A DNA stretch of 64,000 nt from Promicromonospora sukumoe. Lineage in GTDB: Bacteria; Actinomycetota; Actinomycetes; Actinomycetales; Cellulomonadaceae. The notes below the pieces were generated by a model. The model saw only the letters and a program-made list of their open reading frames with translations, did not search any database and was not told the origin of the DNA. Location: NCBI RefSeq assembly GCF_014137995.1, contig NZ_JACGWV010000002.1, positions 992,001-1,056,000 of the forward strand. The letters run 5' to 3'. A program made the position numbers and the translations under genes. This document shows, one piece after another, positions 34,876-43,463 of this stretch; position 1 is the first letter of the stretch; every line of letters starts with the position of its first letter.

Positions 34876-36399
34876 CTAGTCCGGCGCCAGTCCCGGCACG
34901 TGGCGGACGTCGAACTCCCGGAGCAGCGCCCGCCGCGCGGCGTGCCAGCCGCCCATGCCGTGCACCCCCGGGCCGGGCGGGGTCGACGCCGAGCAGAGGT
35001 AGACCCCCTCGGCGAGCTGGTAGGGGTCCGGCGCGAGGCTCGGCCGCGCGACCATCTGCCACATGGTGGCCGCCCCGGCGGAGATGTCGCCGCCCGGGTA
35101 GTTCTGGTTGTGCCGCTCCATCTGGTCGGCGGGGATGCACCGCGCGCCGACCACGACGTCCCGGAAGCCGGGCGCGAAGCGCTCGATCTGCCGGGTGACC
35201 GCCTCGGTGACGTCCTGGGTCGAGCCGGACGGCACGTGGGCGTAGGTCCACAGCGGCCGCCTGGTGCCGCGCGCCCGGCCGGGATCGGCCACGGCCGGGT
35301 CGCTGAGCAGGACCATGGGCCGGTCGGGGTGCGTCCCGTGCGCGACGGCGTCCTCCGCGATCACCATCTCGGCCCGGGCGCCGCCGACGTGCACGGTCGA
35401 GGCGCGCCCGACGTCGTCCGCCGCCCAGGGCACCGGGCCCGACAGGACGAAGTCGACCTTGGCCGCCGCGTTGCCGTACCGGAACTTCCCCAGCGCGGCG
35501 CGGCGGGGTGCGCTGACCCGGTCCCCCAGGATCTCGAGGGCGGTGCGGGGCGTGGTGTCGAGGAGGACGGCGCGGGCGGACGGCAGGTCACGCCAGTCGT
35601 CGACCTGCCGGCCGGTCTCGACGACGCCACCGTGCGCCTCCAGGTCCCGGACCAGGGCGTCGGTGATCGCCTGCGAGCCGCCGACGGGGACCGCCCAGCC
35701 GCCGTCGGCGTGCGCGAGGGCGGCGAGCAGCAGGGCGGTGCCGGCCCCCGCGTACGACGGCAGCGGGGTGATCGCGTGCGCTGCGACCCCGGTCAGGAGC
35801 GCCCTCGCCTCCTCGGTGAGGAACCGCCGGTCCCAGCGTGGGCCGCCCTGCTCCAGGACCGCCGTGCCGAAGCGCAGGCCGGGCCGGGCCAGGGAGGCGG
35901 CGGCGCCCCACGTCTCCGACGCGTAGCCGCCGTGGCCGCGTACGCCCTCCAGCATGCCGCGGACGGTCCGCTTGTCGCCCAGCGCGAGCGCGGTCATCTG
36001 GCGCCAGTCCTCGGCGAGCGGGCCGATCAGGTCACGCCAGGCGTCGCCGTCCGCCCCCAGCCCGTCGGCGGTCCGGCCGAGGTCGCGCCAGGCGAGGCCG
36101 GCCCGGTCGCCGCCGAGCGGCTGGGCGTAGGCGACCTCGGGCGCGACCAGCTCGACGCCGTGCGCGCGCAGGTCGAAGGCGCGGAAGAACGGCGAGGCCC
36201 AGGCCATGGGGTGCACGGCCGAGCAGAGGTCGAAGAGCAGGTCGTCGTCGAGCTCGGGGACGGGGAGCGTGCGCGCGCCGCCGCCGATCGTCGGCTGCGC
36301 CTCCAGCACGCGGACACCCAGGCCCGCGCGGGCGAGCGTCACCGCGGCCGCCAGGCCGTTCGGCCCGGAGCCCACCACCACCGCGTCGAGGAGCGTCAC
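34876..36399 (-). CDS. NAD(P)/FAD-dependent oxidoreductase, phytoene-dehydrogenase-like
   Basis: A 507-aa flavoprotein. The N-terminal FAD-binding motif is [20 protein letters not shown], followed by [14 protein letters not shown]. The C-terminal GxGxxG-like end reads [20 protein letters not shown], typical of CrtI/COG1233 proteins. Related enzymes desaturate or saturate isoprenoids and retinoids, but many actinobacterial members have no known substrate and no carotenoid genes are adjacent. It is monocistronic, upstream of groEL in the opposite sense of its promoter, with 33 bp between its stop and the CIRCE region. Confidence 0.85.
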   Translation of the reverse strand: MTLLDAVVVGSGPNGLAAAVTLARAGLGVRVLEAQPTIGGGARTLPVPELDDDLLFDLCSAVHPMAWASPFFRAFDLRAHGVELVAPEVAYAQPLGGDRAGLAWRDLGRTADGLGADGDAWRDLIGPLAEDWRQMTALALGDKRTVRGMLEGVRGHGGYASETWGAAASLARPGLRFGTAVLEQGGPRWDRRFLTEEARALLTGVAAHAITPLPSYAGAGTALLLAALAHADGGWAVPVGGSQAITDALVRDLEAHGGVVETGRQVDDWRDLPSARAVLLDTTPRTALEILGDRVSAPRRAALGKFRYGNAAAKVDFVLSGPVPWAADDVGRASTVHVGGARAEMVIAEDAVAHGTHPDRPMVLLSDPAVADPGRARGTRRPLWTYAHVPSGSTQDVTEAVTRQIERFAPGFRDVVVGARCIPADQMERHNQNYPGGDISAGAATMWQMVARPSLAPDPYQLAEGVYLCSASTPPGPGVHGMGGWHAARRALLREFDVRHVPGLAPD

Positions 36400-36521
36400 G
36401 CCCCCATCGAATCATGGTGCTCGCGCAGGCAGGGGGTGCCTGGCGGGAACCAGGGCGAGCAGCCGCGGTACGGGGCGGCTGCTCGGTGGCGTCGGGCATC
36501 GTCGTCCGACAGTGTGCGCGA

Positions 36522-36539
36522 CCGGTCGTCGTCGACCGG
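36522..36539. repeat. Small hairpin CCGGTCG-TCGT-CGACCGG
   Basis: A perfect 7-bp stem lies in the 227-bp gap between the oxidoreductase and cspA genes. Possibly a second stop for the cspA transcript. Confidence 0.3.
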
Positions 36540-36590
36540 CCGATGCGGACACTGGGGTCTGGGTCCCAGCATCCTCGGGGGGTGGCGGGC

Positions 36591-36615
36591 GACGGGTGGG
36601 CGGTTCCCACCCGTC
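36591..36615 (-). terminator. Terminator of cspA
   Basis: A perfect 10-bp stem, GACGGGTGGG with CCCACCCGTC, loop CGGTT, lies 11 bp after the cspA stop codon. Confidence 0.65.
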
Positions 36616-36626
36616 GTCCCATCGAG

Positions 36627-36830
36627 TCAGACTGGACGAACCTGCTCTGCCTGCGGACCCTTCTGTCCCTGCCCCACCTCGTACTCGACTTCCTGACCCT
36701 CGTCGAGAGACCGGTAGCCGTCGCTCTGGATCGCGCTGTAGTGAACGAAAAGGTCCTGGCCGCCGGCGGTCGGGGTGATGAAGCCATACCCCTTCTCGGC
36801 GTTGAACCACTTGACGGTGCCCTGGGCCAT
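36627..36830 (-). CDS. cspA: Cold-shock protein CspA
   Basis: A canonical 67-aa cold-shock domain protein binding single-stranded RNA/DNA. RNP1 is KGYGFITP and RNP2 is LFVHYSAI; the N-terminus is [14 protein letters not shown]. An AAGGAG ribosome-binding site lies eight bases before the ATG. Unlike the longer cold-shock protein at 18.5 kb it has no tail. Monocistronic, with its own terminator. The upstream 200 bp (36831-37033) hold its leader and promoter; I see no other gene there. Confidence 0.96.
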   Translation of the reverse strand: MAQGTVKWFNAEKGYGFITPTAGGQDLFVHYSAIQSDGYRSLDEGQEVEYEVGQGQKGPQAEQVRPV

Positions 36831-37033
36831 GCGTAGTTCTCCTTGTACCTCTGCACGGGCCATGCGGTCGACCCGTGGTGGTTCGAGCCTAGTGGTCCGT
36901 CTCACACCAGGGAACCCTCTATGCCCGGTATGCGGCATTAAGCGCATGGCGAACGCCCAGGTCAGAGGGCTGCGATGAAGCCCAAGGAAGCGAATATCAG
37001 CCTGGTGGTACCGATTGGCAAGATCAGCCAGCG

Positions 37034-37672
37034 CTACTTGACGATGACGATGACCGCGTACTGCGACGCCGTGACGTCCGCGGAAGCGATGCTGGCCGTG
37101 GCGCCCACGGCCGCGGCGACAGCCGCGGCGGTGTCGGAGCGGTCGGGCTCCGTGCCGTACAGCACGGTGGTCTCCGTGTAGCCCTCGCCGAGCCCGGTCG
37201 TGTCCGTCTCGGGATCGATCGTCCCCGTGAACCCTGCGGCGGCGACCGCCTCGGCGGCCGTGCCGGCAGCACCGTCGACGCCGCTCGCGTTCAGCACCTG
37301 GACCGAAGCGGTCAGGTCGGCCGCAGCCGGGTCCCCGGTCACCGACGACTCCTCACCAGCGGGCTCCGAGGCCTCACCGCTGGGCTCGCCCGAAGGTTCA
37401 CCCGAGGCGTCGCCCGATGCCGACGGCGACGGCGACACGGGGGCGGAGGCAGAGCTCGACGGGGTGCCGGACGCGTCGGCCGGCTCGTCACCGCCGCCGG
37501 ACAGCAGCGTGATGCCGCCCCAGGCAACGGCGGCGCAGACCACGGCGACCAGCAGGAACGGCCAGGCCGAGCTCCAACCGCTGCGCGGTGCACGGTGCAC
37601 ACCCACCGGTGCGCCCCCGGGGACAGCGACGTCGAACTCGTCGGGCGGGTAGGGGTAGCCACTCTTCGTCAC
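37034..37672 (-). CDS. LytR_C-domain membrane protein
   Basis: A 212-aa bitopic protein: a cytoplasmic N-terminus with [10 protein letters not shown], a membrane helix (about 36-57), a Ser/Pro/Gly/Glu-rich linker with [13 protein letters not shown] repeats (about 65-115), and a C-terminal LytR_C domain (about 120-210; [20 protein letters not shown] and TTVLYG). The domain occurs at the end of LytR-CpsA-Psr wall-polymer ligases; here it is on its own. GTG start, with TACTCT seven bases upstream, so probably leaderless. It lies head to tail after the DUF3263 gene. Confidence 0.85.
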   Translation of the reverse strand: MTKSGYPYPPDEFDVAVPGGAPVGVHRAPRSGWSSAWPFLLVAVVCAAVAWGGITLLSGGGDEPADASGTPSSSASAPVSPSPSASGDASGEPSGEPSGEASEPAGEESSVTGDPAAADLTASVQVLNASGVDGAAGTAAEAVAAAGFTGTIDPETDTTGLGEGYTETTVLYGTEPDRSDTAAAVAAAVGATASIASADVTASQYAVIVIVK

Positions 37673-37679
37673 GGCAGAG

Positions 37680-37685
37680 AGAGTA
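37680..37685 (-). promoter_or_regulatory. -10 hexamer of leaderless LytR_C gene
   Basis: Minus-strand TACTCT ends seven bases before the GTG at 37672. Confidence 0.5.
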
Positions 37686-37714
37686 GCGGGTTGTTGTGAC
37701 GGATCGGTGCGTTC

Positions 37715-38062
37715 TCAGTGGTTCTCATCCGCCAACCGTCGTGTAGTACGTGCCCGCTGGCGGGTCGAGCGGAGCCTGCGCAAGCGCTTGACCAGCATCG
37801 GGTCGTGCTCCAGGGCGGCCGGGGAGTCGATCAGCACGTTCAACACCTGGTAATACCGGGTGGCGGTCAGGCCGAACAGCTCCCGTGCCGCCTCCTCCTT
37901 GGCGCCGGCGTACTTCCACCACTGGCGCTCGAACGCGAGGATCTCGCGGTCCCGGTCGGAGAGCCCGTTCTCCCTGCCCTCGACCGCGGGGGCCTCGACG
38001 TGGGCGACCAGCGTCTCGCTCGCCTGCCCACCGAAGGTCGGAGGAACCATCCTGTCGTTCAC
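37715..38062 (-). CDS. DUF3263 protein (small HTH-like)
   Basis: A 115-aa member of DUF3263, an actinobacterial family of small putative DNA-binding proteins. The core reads DREILAFERQWWKYAGAKEE followed by ARELFGLTATRYYQVLNVLI, a helix-turn-helix-like pattern, and the end is rich in Arg. I set the start at GTG 38062 because AAAGGA lies five bases upstream; GTG 38077 is in frame. Placement next to LytR_C and ung genes is common in the phylum. Function is unknown; a regulatory role is inferred. Confidence 0.82.
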   Translation of the reverse strand: MNDRMVPPTFGGQASETLVAHVEAPAVEGRENGLSDRDREILAFERQWWKYAGAKEEAARELFGLTATRYYQVLNVLIDSPAALEHDPMLVKRLRRLRSTRQRARTTRRLADENH

Positions 38063-38127
38063 CTGAGTCCTTTTCACGTTGTCTGCACGCCGGCCGTCCG
38101 CCGGCGCCGAGGAGGGCGCCGCGATCC

Positions 38128-38853
38128 TTACGGCAGGCGCCAGTCGACGGGCTGCGCACCCTGCTGCTCGAGCAGCGCGTTGGCCCGCGAGAACGGCTTC
38201 GAGCCGAAGAAGCCGCTGCGCGCCGACAGCGGCGACGGGTGCGCGCTCTCGACCACGGGGACGTCACCCAGCCACGCCTTGAGGTTGCGCGCCTTCGCGC
38301 CCCACAGGATGGCCACGAGGGGCCCACCACGGGCCACCAGGGCGCGGATCGCGGCCTCCGTGACCTCTTCCCACCCCTTGCCCGCGTGCGAGTCGGAGGA
38401 GCCGGGGCGGCAGGTGAGCGTCCTGTTCAACAGCATGACCCCCTGGTCGGCCCACGGGCGCAGGTCGCCGTTCGACGGGATCGGCAGGCCGAGGTCCTCC
38501 TGCAGCTCCTTGTAGATGTTGACCAGCGACCGCGGGACCGGCCGCACGTCCGGCTGCACCGAGAAGGACAGGCCCATGGCGTGCCCCGGCGTCGGGTAGG
38601 GGTCCTGGCCCACGATCAGCACGCGCACGTCCGCGAGCGGACGCTTGAAGGCGGCGAGCACGTTCTCGCCGGCCGGGACGTAGGTACGGCCCTCTGCGAC
38701 CTCGGTGCGCAGGAAGTCGCCCATCGCATCGATGCGGGGCTCGACGTCGGCGAGCGCCTCGGCCCAGTCCGGCGCGATGACCTGCGACAACGGGGGCCGG
38801 CCAGCGGCAGCGTCGGCGTCGGCAGGGGGTGTCGGGTTCACGGTGGTCTCCAC
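38128..38853 (-). CDS. ung: Uracil-DNA glycosylase (family 1)
   Basis: Removes uracil from DNA to start base-excision repair; 241 aa. The water-activating loop is [18 protein letters not shown], the uracil-specificity Asn lies in VMLLNRTLT, and the Leu-intercalation loop is [15 protein letters not shown]. All key residues are present. The GTG at 38853 is chosen because TAACCT sits seven bases upstream, consistent with leaderless initiation; an in-frame start at 38877 is less likely. Confidence 0.96.
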   Translation of the reverse strand: METTVNPTPPADADAAAGRPPLSQVIAPDWAEALADVEPRIDAMGDFLRTEVAEGRTYVPAGENVLAAFKRPLADVRVLIVGQDPYPTPGHAMGLSFSVQPDVRPVPRSLVNIYKELQEDLGLPIPSNGDLRPWADQGVMLLNRTLTCRPGSSDSHAGKGWEEVTEAAIRALVARGGPLVAILWGAKARNLKAWLGDVPVVESAHPSPLSARSGFFGSKPFSRANALLEQQGAQPVDWRLP

Positions 38854-38860
38854 GCTCAGG

Positions 38861-38866
38861 AGGTTA
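38861..38866 (-). promoter_or_regulatory. -10 hexamer of leaderless ung
   Basis: Minus-strand TAACCT ends seven bases before the GTG at 38853. Confidence 0.45.
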
Positions 38867-38944
38867 CCGGGACCCACTGACAGCGACCCCCTGTGCTGCC
38901 CGACACACCCACTTGTGACGACTCTTCACGGAGTTGGCGCAACA

Positions 38945-39796
38945 ATGAGGAACGTGAGCGCGACGACCCCAGAACCGGAAGGCCCCTCCACCACACCCAC
39001 CGCGACCGCACCCGTCCGCTGGACGCGGTACATCGCCATGGGCGACTCCTTCTCGGAGGGTCTGTGGGACCCCTACCCGGATGCCCCGGACGTGCAGCGC
39101 GGCTGGGCGGACAACCTCGCCGCCGCGCTCTCCGCACGCCGCATCGCGGCGGGCGAGGACCCGCTGGAGTACGCGAACCTCGCGATCCGGGGCCGCAAGC
39201 TGCGCCCGATCGTCGCCGAGCAGCTCGGCACGACGCTCGAGGCCAAGCCGGACCTGGTGTCCCTGGTCGGAGGCGGCAACGACATCCTGCGCGCCACGGC
39301 CGACGTCGACACGATCTCGGCCGCGCTGGAGGACGCCGTCGCCACGCTCCGCGCCACGGGCGCCGACGTGCTGATGGGCACCGGCTTCAAGGCGGGCGCC
39401 GGCCTGAGCTGGACCAACGGCCGCGTGGGCATCTTCAACGCGAACGTGTGGTCCATCGCCCGGCGCCACGGCGCGCACGTCGTGGACCTGTGGGGCATGC
39501 GGTCGCTGGGCGACCTGCGCCTGTGGTCCGCGGACCGCATCCACCTGACCCCGGAGGGGCACCAGCGGGTGGCGAACGCCGCCCTGGTCGCGCTCGGCCT
39601 CGAACCGGACGACGACGCCTGGGACGTGCCGCTCGACGCCGCCCCGCCCGCCGCCTTCCGGGAGAGCGCACGCGCCAACGCCGCCTGGATGCGCCAGCAC
39701 GTGGGGCCCTGGGTCAAGCGCCGCCTCACGGGCACCTCCAGCGGTGACGGCCGCTCCGCCAAGTGGCCGACGCCGGGGGCCTGGCCGCGCGCGTAG
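38945..39796 (+). CDS. SGNH/GDSL-family hydrolase
   Basis: A 283-aa cytoplasmic esterase-like protein with no signal peptide. Block I is IAMGDSFSEGLWDP (catalytic Ser), block III is VGGGNDILR (Asn), and block V is ADRIHLTPEGHQR (Asp, His). Substrate unknown; the family covers lipases and acyl-thioesterases. The start is uncertain: ATG 38945 or GTG 38954. It is divergent from ung. A well-formed terminator follows at 39836. Confidence 0.9.
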   Translation: MRNVSATTPEPEGPSTTPTATAPVRWTRYIAMGDSFSEGLWDPYPDAPDVQRGWADNLAAALSARRIAAGEDPLEYANLAIRGRKLRPIVAEQLGTTLEAKPDLVSLVGGGNDILRATADVDTISAALEDAVATLRATGADVLMGTGFKAGAGLSWTNGRVGIFNANVWSIARRHGAHVVDLWGMRSLGDLRLWSADRIHLTPEGHQRVANAALVALGLEPDDDAWDVPLDAAPPAAFRESARANAAWMRQHVGPWVKRRLTGTSSGDGRSAKWPTPGAWPRA

Positions 39797-39835
39797 GACC
39801 GCCGCCCGGCCCTACACTTCGGAGGGTGAAACTCA

Positions 39836-39867
39836 GAGGCTCCCTGGTGCCCGCACCGGGGAGCCTC
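39836..39867 (+). terminator. Terminator after SGNH hydrolase gene
   Basis: GAGGCTCCC pairs with GGGAGCCTC, continued by GGTGC/GCACC across one wobble to give a stem of about 15 bp with a 2-base loop. Confidence 0.75.
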
Positions 39868-39917
39868 CGGCGTCTCCGCCACCCCTTCCTGGCCGCGTAA
39901 CTTAACCTTCTAGATGG

Positions 39918-39923
39918 TACATT
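39918..39923 (+). promoter_or_regulatory. -10 hexamer of leaderless DHA2 exporter gene
   Basis: TACATT ends seven bases before the ATG at 39931, in an A+T-rich stretch that probably also holds the TetR operator. Confidence 0.5.
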
Positions 39924-39930
39924 TACAACC

Positions 39931-41463
39931 ATGACGATGAGCCCTCCGCTGAGTGCGGGCACGTCCCAGATGGGCACCGGGCGGCGCTGGACCCTCCTGG
40001 TCACCGTCGGCACCGGGCTGCTGCTGATCACCCTCGACAACTCGATCCTCTACACGGCGCTGCCCACGCTCACGCGCGAGCTCGACGCGAGCTGGAGCGA
40101 GAGCCTGTGGATCATCAACGCCTACCCCCTGGTGATGACCGGGCTGCTGCTCGGCTCGGGCACCCTGGGCGACCGGTTCGGCCACCGCCTCATGTTCATC
40201 TCCGGCCTGGTGGTGTTCGGCTTCGCCTCGTTCCTGGCCGCGACGGCGCCCACCCCCGAGGTGCTGATCGCCGCCCGTGGGCTGCTCGCCGTCGGGGCCG
40301 CGGCCATGATGCCGGCCACGCTGGCCCTGATCCGGGTGGCCTTCGTCAACGAGCGCGAGCGCAACATCGCGATCGGCGTGTGGGGCAGCCTGTCGGTGGT
40401 CGGCGGGGCCCTCGGGCCCATCGTCGGCGGGGCGCTGCTGGCGCACTTCGCCTGGGGCTCGATCTTCCTGATCAACGTGCCGGTGGTCCTGCTGGCGATC
40501 ATCGTCGGCATCGCCGTCGCACCCCAGGACGACCCGCACCCCGGGACCCGGTGGGACTTCATCTCCTCGGTGCAGTCCCTGGTCACGCTGGTCGGGCTCG
40601 TGGTGCTGATCAAGGAGGTCGCCAAGCTCGACCGCTCGGGCCCCGTCGTCCTCGGCGCGGCCCTGGTGACCGTCGTGGGCTGGTGGGTCTTCGTGCGGCG
40701 GCAGAAGCGGCTGCCGTTCCCGCTGCTCGACCTGTCGATCTTCCGCAACGCCGCGTTCTCCTCGGGGGTGCTGGCGGCCGCCATCGCGATGTTCGCCATG
40801 GGCGGCCTGCAGCTCGCCACGACGCAGCGGTTCCAGCTCGTCGCGGGGTTCACGCCGCTGGAGTCGGGGATGCTGGTGGCCGCGATCGCCCTGGGCTCGC
40901 TGCCGTCCTCGCTCCTGGGCGCCGCGTTCCTCCACGTCGTGGGCCTGCGCGTGCTGATCGGCGGCGGCCTGGCCGTGGGCGCCGTCGGCGTGGCCGGCAC
41001 GCTGTACGGCGTCCACCAGGGGATGCCGTGGCTGCTCGCCGGCCTGCTCGTCACCGGCCTCGGGCTCGGTGCGGCCATGTCGGTGGCCTCCACCGCGATC
41101 ATCGGCAACGTGCCCGCCCGGCGGGCCGGCATGGCGTCCTCCGTGGAGGAGGTCTCCTACGAGTTCGGCAGCCTGGCCGCCGTCGCCCTGCTGGGCTCGC
41201 TCCTGACCACGATCTACACCCTGACGATCCAGCTCCCCGCCGGCGCCCCCGTCGAGGCGGGCCGGTCCATGACGGACGCCCTGACGGCGCCGGGCACCGG
41301 CCCCGAGGTGCTCGACGCCGCGTTCCGGGCCTTCGGGAACAGCTACTCGGTGGTCATGGTGGTCTGTGCCGGGGTCCTGGCGCTCGGCGCTATCGTCACG
41401 ACAGTGCTGCTCCGGTCCTACGGGCCCGGGTCGGCGTCCTCCGCCTACGGTTCGGGTCACTGA
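39931..41463 (+). CDS. MFS drug exporter, DHA2 (14-helix) family
   Basis: A 510-aa EmrB/QacA-type exporter with about 14 membrane segments. Helix 1 carries ITLDNSILYTALPTL (motif D1-like), loop 2-3 has GTLGDRFGHRLMF, and the antiporter motif C appears as GGALGPIVGGALL near residue 160. It likely exports toxic compounds by proton antiport. The downstream tetR gene begins 36 bp after its stop and is probably cotranscribed. Substrate unknown. Confidence 0.92.
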   Translation: MTMSPPLSAGTSQMGTGRRWTLLVTVGTGLLLITLDNSILYTALPTLTRELDASWSESLWIINAYPLVMTGLLLGSGTLGDRFGHRLMFISGLVVFGFASFLAATAPTPEVLIAARGLLAVGAAAMMPATLALIRVAFVNERERNIAIGVWGSLSVVGGALGPIVGGALLAHFAWGSIFLINVPVVLLAIIVGIAVAPQDDPHPGTRWDFISSVQSLVTLVGLVVLIKEVAKLDRSGPVVLGAALVTVVGWWVFVRRQKRLPFPLLDLSIFRNAAFSSGVLAAAIAMFAMGGLQLATTQRFQLVAGFTPLESGMLVAAIALGSLPSSLLGAAFLHVVGLRVLIGGGLAVGAVGVAGTLYGVHQGMPWLLAGLLVTGLGLGAAMSVASTAIIGNVPARRAGMASSVEEVSYEFGSLAAVALLGSLLTTIYTLTIQLPAGAPVEAGRSMTDALTAPGTGPEVLDAAFRAFGNSYSVVMVVCAGVLALGAIVTTVLLRSYGPGSASSAYGSGH

Positions 41464-41498
41464 ACCGTCCCGACCGCGACTCCCCCGCTGGAGACCCC

Positions 41499-42038
41499 GT
41501 GCGACCGAGCAACCGCGACCGCATCCTCGAATCAGCCGTGCGCCTGGTGCAGCGCGAGGGCGTCACGGCCGTGACCTTCGACTCCGTGGCGGCCGAGGCC
41601 GAGCTGACCCGCGGCGGGATCATGTACCACTTCCCGTCCCGGGAGGGCCTGCTCGCCGCGATCCACCAGCACCTGGCCGACCGGTGGGAGCGCACGCTGG
41701 AGGCCGACGCCGGCCGCCCCGCCGACCAGCTCACCGCCGGCGAGCGGCTCGCCGCCTACATCCGCGTGAGCGCGGAGTCGGCCACCCGGGCGGAGCTGCA
41801 GCTCATGCTGGAGGCCGCGACGCACCCCGAGTGGGCCGCCCCCTGGAGCGACGTCCTGGAGCGGTGGGCGCCCGTGCCGACCGACGCCGGGGGCGACGAC
41901 GCGTCCATGGCCCGGCTGGTGGCCCGGCTCGCCGCCGACGGCCTGTGGATGTTCGAGTCGCTGGCCTACCGGAACATGCCGGAGACCCAGCGCCGCGCGG
42001 TGGCGGACCACCTGGCCCGGGCGGTCACGGCGCCCTGA
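41499..42038 (+). CDS. TetR/AcrR-family regulator of the exporter
   Basis: A 179-aa repressor. The helix-turn-helix is VTFDSVAAEAELTRGGIMYH followed by FPSREGLL (residues about 25-55), and the C-terminal domain resembles TetR_C groups near QacR/AcrR-like proteins. The GTG start has GGAG five bases upstream. Position directly after the DHA2 gene implies control of that exporter. A hairpin at 42105-42138 may end the unit. Confidence 0.9.
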   Translation: MRPSNRDRILESAVRLVQREGVTAVTFDSVAAEAELTRGGIMYHFPSREGLLAAIHQHLADRWERTLEADAGRPADQLTAGERLAAYIRVSAESATRAELQLMLEAATHPEWAAPWSDVLERWAPVPTDAGGDDASMARLVARLAADGLWMFESLAYRNMPETQRRAVADHLARAVTAP

Positions 42039-42104
42039 GGGGGCCCGAGAGAGCCTGCTGGGGCATGACCAGAGCCAGGTGCTCCCCTGACTTCGGTCCC
42101 TTGC

Positions 42105-42138
42105 CTTCAGACCGGTCACCTGACCGACCGATCTGAAG
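42105..42138 (+). terminator. Bulged hairpin after exporter-tetR unit
   Basis: CTTCAGA pairs with TCTGAAG outside and CGGTCA with TGACCG inside, 67 bp after the tetR stop. Confidence 0.4.
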
Positions 42139-42195
42139 ACACCCGACCGAACTCGATGAGATCGGCCCCCTGCACACCCAGGGGCAGAAACAAGC

Positions 42196-42224
42196 AGGCC
42201 CGGAATCCCAGGGATTCCGGGCCT
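42196..42224 (-). terminator. Terminator of tRNA-Thr
   Basis: A perfect 14-bp inverted repeat, AGGCCCGGAATCCC and its complement, lies one base beyond the tRNA 3' end; on the minus strand it is followed by TGCTTGTTTC. Confidence 0.8.
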
Positions 42225-42225
42225 C

Positions 42226-42301
42226 TGGAGCCGCCTGTCGGGTTCGAACCGACGACCTTCCGCTTACAAGGCGGGAGCTCTACCAGCTGAGCTAAGGCGG
42301 C
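42226..42301 (-). tRNA. tRNA-Thr(TGT)
   Basis: A 76-nt tRNA with encoded CCA. Acceptor GCCGCCT pairs with AGGCGGC, discriminator T; D-arm GCTC/GAGC; anticodon loop CTTGTAA gives anticodon TGT for ACA; T-arm GTCGG-TTCGAAC-CCGAC is perfect. The anticodon stem has one non-pairing C-A at its outer end. Threonine identity rests on the anticodon and the T discriminator. Confidence 0.95.
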
Positions 42302-42386
42302 GGGCGGAGAACAGCCTAACGGTTCCCGACGCCGCTGTCCGAGTCCGGGCGCGCGCGTCGCCGGAACCTCCGAGCAGACAGACAGA

Positions 42387-42416
42387 CGGGGCCCCGGGCC
42401 GTAGCCCGGGACCCCG
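42387..42416 (-). terminator. Terminator of the DsbA-like gene
   Basis: A 13-bp stem with one mismatch, CGGGGCCCCGGGC on the left, lies 36 bp after the stop codon on the minus strand. Confidence 0.65.
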
Positions 42417-42451
42417 CCGTCGACCCGCTCGCTGCTAGGCCAAGCCAGACG

Positions 42452-43294
42452 TCACTCGGACGGCGACGCGGAGGGCTCGGAGCTCGCGTCCTCGCCGGTG
42501 ACGGCCGCGGCCAGGGCGCCGGGCTGCTGCCAGCCCTCGAACCGCTCGCCGTCGATCAGCACGGTCGGCGTGCCGAACCCGCCCTGGGCGTTGAACAGGT
42601 CCTCGTTGCTCGTCGCGGCGTCGGTCGACGCGGCGACCCACTCCTCGTAGGTGTCCTTGGCGTCGCCGTCGGTGATGCCCGCGGCGACGTCGGCCGGCAC
42701 GCCTGCCTGCTCGGCGACCTGGGCGATCTGCTCGTCGGAGAGGCCCGCCGTGTTCTCGGCCGGCTGGCTCGCGAACAGGGCGTCGTGGAAGGCGGAGAAC
42801 TGCTCGGGCGCCCGGTCGGCCACCCAGGCCGAGGCGGAGGCCGCACGCGTGGAGTACTCGGTACCCTGCGACGCGCGGTCGAGGATCGAGACCGGGTGCA
42901 CGACGAGCGTGATGTCGCCGGCCTCACGCATCTCGGCGATGCTCGCGCTGTTGGTCTGCTCGAACTGGCCGCAGATGGGGCACATGTAGTCGACGTAGAC
43001 GTCGAGCGTCTTCGCGCCCTCGTTCGTGGTGCCCGCGGCGCCGTCGGCGCCGACCGGGATGCCGGAGTTCTCGACGACGCCGGCCGGGATGTTGTCGACC
43101 TTCTCCATCGGCGTCTTCTGGCCCTCGGTGAGGATCAGCACGATCGCCACCACGAGACCGATGACGGCGAGCCCGAGCACGCTCAGCACGATCACACGGT
43201 TGCGCTTCTCGCTCGACTGCTGCTTCTTCTGGAGGGCAAGGGCCTCGGCACGGGCCGCGTCGCGGCGCTGTGCCTTGGTCTGATTCGTCGACAT
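42452..43294 (-). CDS. Membrane-anchored DsbA-like thiol oxidoreductase
   Basis: A 280-aa protein with a basic cytoplasmic N-terminus (about 1-32), one membrane helix (about 33-56), and an extracytoplasmic DsbA-type thioredoxin domain. The active site is DYMCPICGQF (CxxC) near residue 105, the cis-Pro loop is GTPTVLIDG near 245, and a helical insertion lies between. It probably forms or isomerises disulfides in exported proteins, as MSMEG DsbA/DsbF relatives do. The C-terminal tail is Ser/Glu-rich. Monocistronic; downstream are a terminator and a tRNA gene. Confidence 0.92.
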   Translation of the reverse strand: MSTNQTKAQRRDAARAEALALQKKQQSSEKRNRVIVLSVLGLAVIGLVVAIVLILTEGQKTPMEKVDNIPAGVVENSGIPVGADGAAGTTNEGAKTLDVYVDYMCPICGQFEQTNSASIAEMREAGDITLVVHPVSILDRASQGTEYSTRAASASAWVADRAPEQFSAFHDALFASQPAENTAGLSDEQIAQVAEQAGVPADVAAGITDGDAKDTYEEWVAASTDAATSNEDLFNAQGGFGTPTVLIDGERFEGWQQPGALAAAVTGEDASSEPSASPSE

Positions 43295-43463
43295 CGGGGT
43301 CCTTCGAGATGCGGGCCAATGGGGCGGGGCGTCCCAAACGCCCGACGCAAGACTACAAGCGCTCTCTGGGAAGCGGCTGGACGTTTCGTTACGATCCAGG
43401 CACCGGACCCGGGGACGCGCACTACCTGCGACAAGTCAGCAGGTCAGGGGCACGACGGCGGGG

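Noticed and set aside
36975..37181. Small plus-strand open frame between cspA and the LytR_C gene
   Set aside because: It mostly overlaps the LytR_C coding end on the other strand and has no convincing start signal or homology.
42105..42301. Possible integration (att) site at the tRNA gene
   Set aside because: No repeated tRNA 3' end and no integrase gene are in the window; the nearby inverted repeats look like terminators.
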